The translations under genes and the position numbers were made by a program. DNA of 8,063 bases from assembly GCA_030150565.1 (NCBI GenBank), contig JASLFR010000001.1, positions 1 to 8,063 on the forward strand. Direction: 5' to 3'. The notes below the pieces were generated by a model, which did not search any database, was not told the origin of the DNA, and saw nothing but the letters and a program-made list of their open reading frames with translations. Below, in pieces: positions 6,396-8,063 of the stretch. Origin of the DNA: Cardiobacteriales bacterium. Lineage in GTDB: Bacteria; Pseudomonadota; Gammaproteobacteria; Cardiobacteriales; Wohlfahrtiimonadaceae. Numbering within the stretch: the stretch's first letter is position 1; each line of letters begins with the position of its first letter.

Positions 6396-6455
6396 ATGGG
6401 GAGTGGCATCTGTCTACTCCTCTTTTTTATCGAGTCGATTAAGGAGTGGCTGTGA
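6396..6455 (+). CDS. Putative 19-residue leader peptide of azlCD
   Basis: A short ORF, MGSGICLLLFFIESIKEWL, lies between argD and azlC. Three things support translation. AGGAG at 6386-6390 is five bases before the ATG. Its TGA (6453-6455) overlaps the azlC GTG (6452-6454) in the classic GTGA coupling form. The peptide is rich in Leu, Ile and Phe, with three consecutive Leu codons (CTA CTC CTC, 6414-6422), directly ahead of a branched-chain amino acid exporter. Those Leu codons form the 3' arm of a terminator-like hairpin. A role as an attenuator or coupling peptide is inferred. The alternative is a chance ORF across the argD terminator. Confidence 0.5.
   Translation: MGSGICLLLFFIESIKEWL
6398..6428 (+). 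terminator. Terminator or attenuator hairpin between argD and azlC
   Basis: GGGGAGT (6398-6404) pairs with ACTCCTC (6416-6422), including one G-T wobble, around an 11-base loop. Six T follow (6423-6428). It could simply end the argD transcript. Because it lies wholly within the putative leader ORF, a translating ribosome would prevent it from forming, so it may instead control readthrough into azlCD. Confidence 0.6.
6441..6447 (+). promoter_or_regulatory. azlC ribosome binding site, able to pair with the attenuator arm
   Basis: AAGGAG (6441-6446) is five bases before the GTG at 6452 and decides the azlC start. AGGAGT (6442-6447) is also the exact reverse complement of ACTCCT (6416-6421), so the terminator's right arm could instead sequester this site. 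Confidence 0.6.
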
Positions 6456-7159
6456 GTGATGTAGTTTGGAAAAAAGAGCGTGGAGGATTGTGGCGTGAAG
6501 CGTTGCAGACCTCTTTCCCCATTGCGATGGGGTATCTTCCTGCGGGGATGGCATTTGGGGTATTAGCAAGTGCTGCGGGCATTCCATGGTGGCTCTCCCT
6601 CTTTATTAGTCTTATCACCTATTCTGGTGCTGCTCAATACGCTGCGATTCCTCTCATTGCATCGGGAGCTGGGGTGATTAATATCGCGCTCAATACCTTT
6701 GTCATCAATCTACGCCATGTCTTCTATGCGCTTCCCCTCTTAAAAGTGCTTCCTAAAAGGAGGCATGAGCGGTGGTACTGCCTCTTCGCTCTTACCGATG
6801 AGTGTTTCTCATTAATGACTACGCTGCCAGAAGAGAAGCAACGAACCCTCTTTAGCCGTATTGCGCTCTTGTGCCAATCCTACTGGGTATTTGCGACCCT
6901 TTTAGGGGTGATGATTGGGGGGAAATTGAATGAGCTGATTCCCCATCTCGACTTTGCATTAGCGTCCCTCTTTGTCATTTTATGGTTTGAACAGATGCGT
7001 TTAAAAAGAGTGGTATGGCCGACAATGTTGGCGATTATTAGCTATCTTGGTGTGCTCTTTATCTATCCTCAACAGGCGCTCCTTTTAGCATTAATTATCT
7101 GTGTCATCGCTATCTTAATTCAGAGCATGATCTTAAATCATCTACGGGAGCAAGCATGA
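6452..7159 (+). CDS. azlC: AzlC family branched-chain amino acid exporter, large subunit
   Basis: Inner-membrane protein of the AzlC/YgaZ (LIV-E) family, which works with a small AzlD/YgaH partner to export branched-chain amino acids and analogues. From GTG 6452 it has 235 residues and about seven hydrophobic segments, roughly at 22-43, 46-70, 75-100, 134-156, 166-180, 188-205 and 208-228. Family motifs include YSGAAQYAA (57-65), INLRHVFYALPL (85-96) and LTDECFSL (114-121). I prefer GTG 6452 over the GTG at 6446 because the latter overlaps the AAGGAG ribosome binding site, while 6452 is spaced five bases from it. The start overlaps the stop of the leader ORF, and the end overlaps azlD by four bases. 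The exact substrate is inferred from the family. Confidence 0.9.
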   Translation: MSDVVWKKERGGLWREALQTSFPIAMGYLPAGMAFGVLASAAGIPWWLSLFISLITYSGAAQYAAIPLIASGAGVINIALNTFVINLRHVFYALPLLKVLPKRRHERWYCLFALTDECFSLMTTLPEEKQRTLFSRIALLCQSYWVFATLLGVMIGGKLNELIPHLDFALASLFVILWFEQMRLKRVVWPTMLAIISYLGVLFIYPQQALLLALIICVIAILIQSMILNHLREQA

Positions 7160-7506
7160 ATTCCTCACTCTATCTCATCTCGATTCTGGCTGTATTGTTA
7201 ATGGGGGGGATTACCTACCTTTTACGGGCATTTCCCACATTTGTGCCTAAGAAGATTTTAGAATCGGCAATCTTACGACAATTTAACTTCGCTCTCCCTC
7301 TAAGTGTGATGATGGTCTTGATTTTAGCGAGCCTCAATATCACGCCGAATGATCTCAACTGGGCGGAGATTATGGCGAAAGCGGGGGCGCTCTTTGTGGT
7401 TCTCTTTAGCTATCTTTGGCGGAGAAACGTTTTTTTAAGCGTCATTATTGGGGTTGCAGCGGTGAATGGTTTCCTCGCCCTTTTTAAGCTATTGAATCTT
7501 TTTTAA
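7156..7506 (+). CDS. azlD: AzlD family branched-chain amino acid exporter, small subunit
   Basis: Small hydrophobic partner of AzlC, with 116 residues and four predicted membrane segments (about 5-24, 44-62, 73-88 and 92-112). The early TYLLRAFP motif (20-27) matches the conserved arginine-containing first helix of AzlD/YgaH proteins. The ATG overlaps the azlC stop as ATGA, so the two are translationally coupled and probably made in equal amounts. No strong terminator follows: the nearest structure is a 6-bp hairpin at 7546-7566 without a downstream T tract. Assignment rests on size, topology and the azlC partner. Confidence 0.88.
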   Translation: MNSSLYLISILAVLLMGGITYLLRAFPTFVPKKILESAILRQFNFALPLSVMMVLILASLNITPNDLNWAEIMAKAGALFVVLFSYLWRRNVFLSVIIGVAAVNGFLALFKLLNLF

Positions 7507-7545
7507 CGCTTCAGATTTAGCTCTTTTTAATCCCTTTTTAAATTT

Positions 7546-7566
7546 TGAGGATAGATTTTTTCCTCA
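7546..7566. repeat. Short hairpin after azlD
   Basis: TGAGGA (7546-7551) pairs with TCCTCA (7561-7566) around a T-rich nine-base loop. No T tract follows, so it is at best a weak terminator. The rest of 7507-7645 is AT-rich. It should hold the promoter of the next gene, but I cannot pick a convincing -35/-10 pair. Confidence 0.3.
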
Positions 7567-7645
7567 GTTATCGGTAGAGTATTACGCTTTATCCATTCAT
7601 ATTATATCTTTTTATAGATAGTTTAATTAGAAAAGGAGTTTAATC

Positions 7646-7999
7646 ATGACAGATTACGTAGCAGCATTAAAAACAATTCGTGAAGAGCAGAAGTTTCTTG
7701 GTAATGAAGCGAAAGAGGTTGGCCAAGCGATGCATGGCGTCTTTAGCGCTGTTGTGAAAGATGGTGCAATCGATAAGAAGAGTAAAGAGCTTATTGCACT
7801 CGGTATTGCGATTGCTGTACGTTGTGAAGGGTGTATTTTGACCCACGTTGCAGCACTTTTACGTTTTGGTGCAACGCTTGAAGAGATTGCTGAAACAGTA
7901 GAGGTTGCTGTATTGATGGGTGGTGGTCCTTCAGTAACTTACGGTGGTAAAGCGATCGCTGCAGCTAAGCAATTTATCGCAGCAGGAGATAATCTCTAA
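7646..7999 (+). CDS. Carboxymuconolactone decarboxylase family protein, AhpD-like
   Basis: A 117-residue, all-helical protein of the CMD/AhpD superfamily. It keeps the AhpD active-site spacing Glu-x11-Cys-x2-Cys-x3-His: Glu48, Cys60, Cys63 and His67 in KELIALGIAIAVRCEGCILTHV. These proteins are typically thiol-disulfide or peroxide-handling enzymes. True lactone decarboxylation is unlikely with a CxxC pair, but the physiological substrate cannot be read from the sequence. Start: ATG with AAAAGGAG (7631-7638) seven bases upstream, close to ideal. It is a single-gene unit with its own terminator. Nine of its 13 glycines use GGT, whereas azlC and ndh use many GGG, so it is probably highly expressed. 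No peroxiredoxin gene is adjacent. Confidence 0.88.
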   Translation: MTDYVAALKTIREEQKFLGNEAKEVGQAMHGVFSAVVKDGAIDKKSKELIALGIAIAVRCEGCILTHVAALLRFGATLEEIAETVEVAVLMGGGPSVTYGGKAIAAAKQFIAAGDNL

Positions 8000-8009
8000 T
8001 CGATCGATT
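7998..8009. repeat. 12-bp palindrome at the stop of the AhpD-like gene
   Basis: AATCGATCGATT is self-complementary and overlaps the TAA. Flanking TCTCT (7993-7997) and AGAGA (8011-8015) extend the pairing with one bulged G. It lies just before the true terminator and may stabilise the mRNA end. Confidence 0.4.
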
Positions 8010-8026
8010 GAGAGAGAATTAAATAG

Positions 8027-8063
8027 AAAACCCATTTTAGATTGTTCTAAAATGGGTTTTTTT
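8027..8063 (+). terminator. Strong rho-independent terminator after the AhpD-like gene
   Basis: AAAACCCATTTTAGA (8027-8041) pairs exactly with TCTAAAATGGGTTTT (8046-8060) around a TTGT loop. A T run continues from 8057 to the window edge. The A-rich left side means it may also work on the opposite strand. Confidence 0.92.

Noticed and set aside
6446..6448. GTG at 6446 as the azlC start
   Set aside because: It overlaps the AAGGAG ribosome binding site. GTG 6452 is correctly spaced from that site and overlaps the leader stop.
1..8063. CRISPR array, tRNA, rRNA or insertion sequence
   Set aside because: I see no regularly spaced direct repeats, tRNA-like folds, rRNA segments, transposase genes or terminal inverted repeats with target duplications.

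Overview
The window is a compact, gene-dense stretch of a bacterial chromosome with moderate GC genes and very AT-rich gaps. Every convincing gene lies on the + strand. The organism is probably a proteobacterium: the NDH-2 protein carries the C-terminal LYRMHQ-type block and resembles E. coli Ndh over its length. A gammaproteobacterium of the Cardiobacteriales type (Ignatzschineria or Wohlfahrtiimonas relatives) is my guess, at low confidence. By contrast, the arginine enzymes (ArgC, ArgJ, ArgB) read to me more like those of Firmicutes or other argCJBD-type bacteria than like enteric ones.

Layout. At 1-1088 is argC, missing only the first base of its ATG, followed by an AT-rich hairpin and a rho-independent terminator. 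At 1163-1409 is a gap with several inverted repeats, then ndh (1410-2702), a type II NADH dehydrogenase. At 2703-2966 is a second structured gap holding a long hairpin, four copies of one 10-mer and a 16-bp perfect palindrome. Then come argJ (2967-4205) and argB (4212-5117), 6 bases apart, and a strong UUCG-loop terminator. Next is argD (5203-6366), then a likely 19-codon leader peptide laid over a terminator-like hairpin, which leads into azlC and azlD (6452-7506). The window closes with a stand-alone AhpD-like carboxymuconolactone decarboxylase family gene (7646-7999) and its terminator.

How the genes work together. ArgJ moves the acetyl group from N-acetylornithine to glutamate. ArgB phosphorylates N-acetylglutamate, ArgC reduces the acyl phosphate to the semialdehyde, and ArgD transaminates it to N-acetylornithine. 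This is the acetyl-recycling route to ornithine and arginine. ArgB has the N-terminal extension found in arginine-inhibited kinases, which fits control at the second step. ndh sits inside what is elsewhere a contiguous argCJBD cluster and is separated on both sides by terminator-like structures, so it is probably its own transcription unit. AzlCD is a predicted branched-chain amino acid exporter.

The most interesting feature is at 6386-6455. A 19-codon ORF with a strong Shine-Dalgarno and an Ile-Cys-Leu-Leu-Leu-Phe-Phe-Ile run ends in a 4-base GTGA overlap with azlC. Its Leu codons form the 3' arm of a terminator hairpin, and the same arm can pair perfectly with the azlC ribosome binding site. 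This looks like a translation-coupled attenuator for azlCD.
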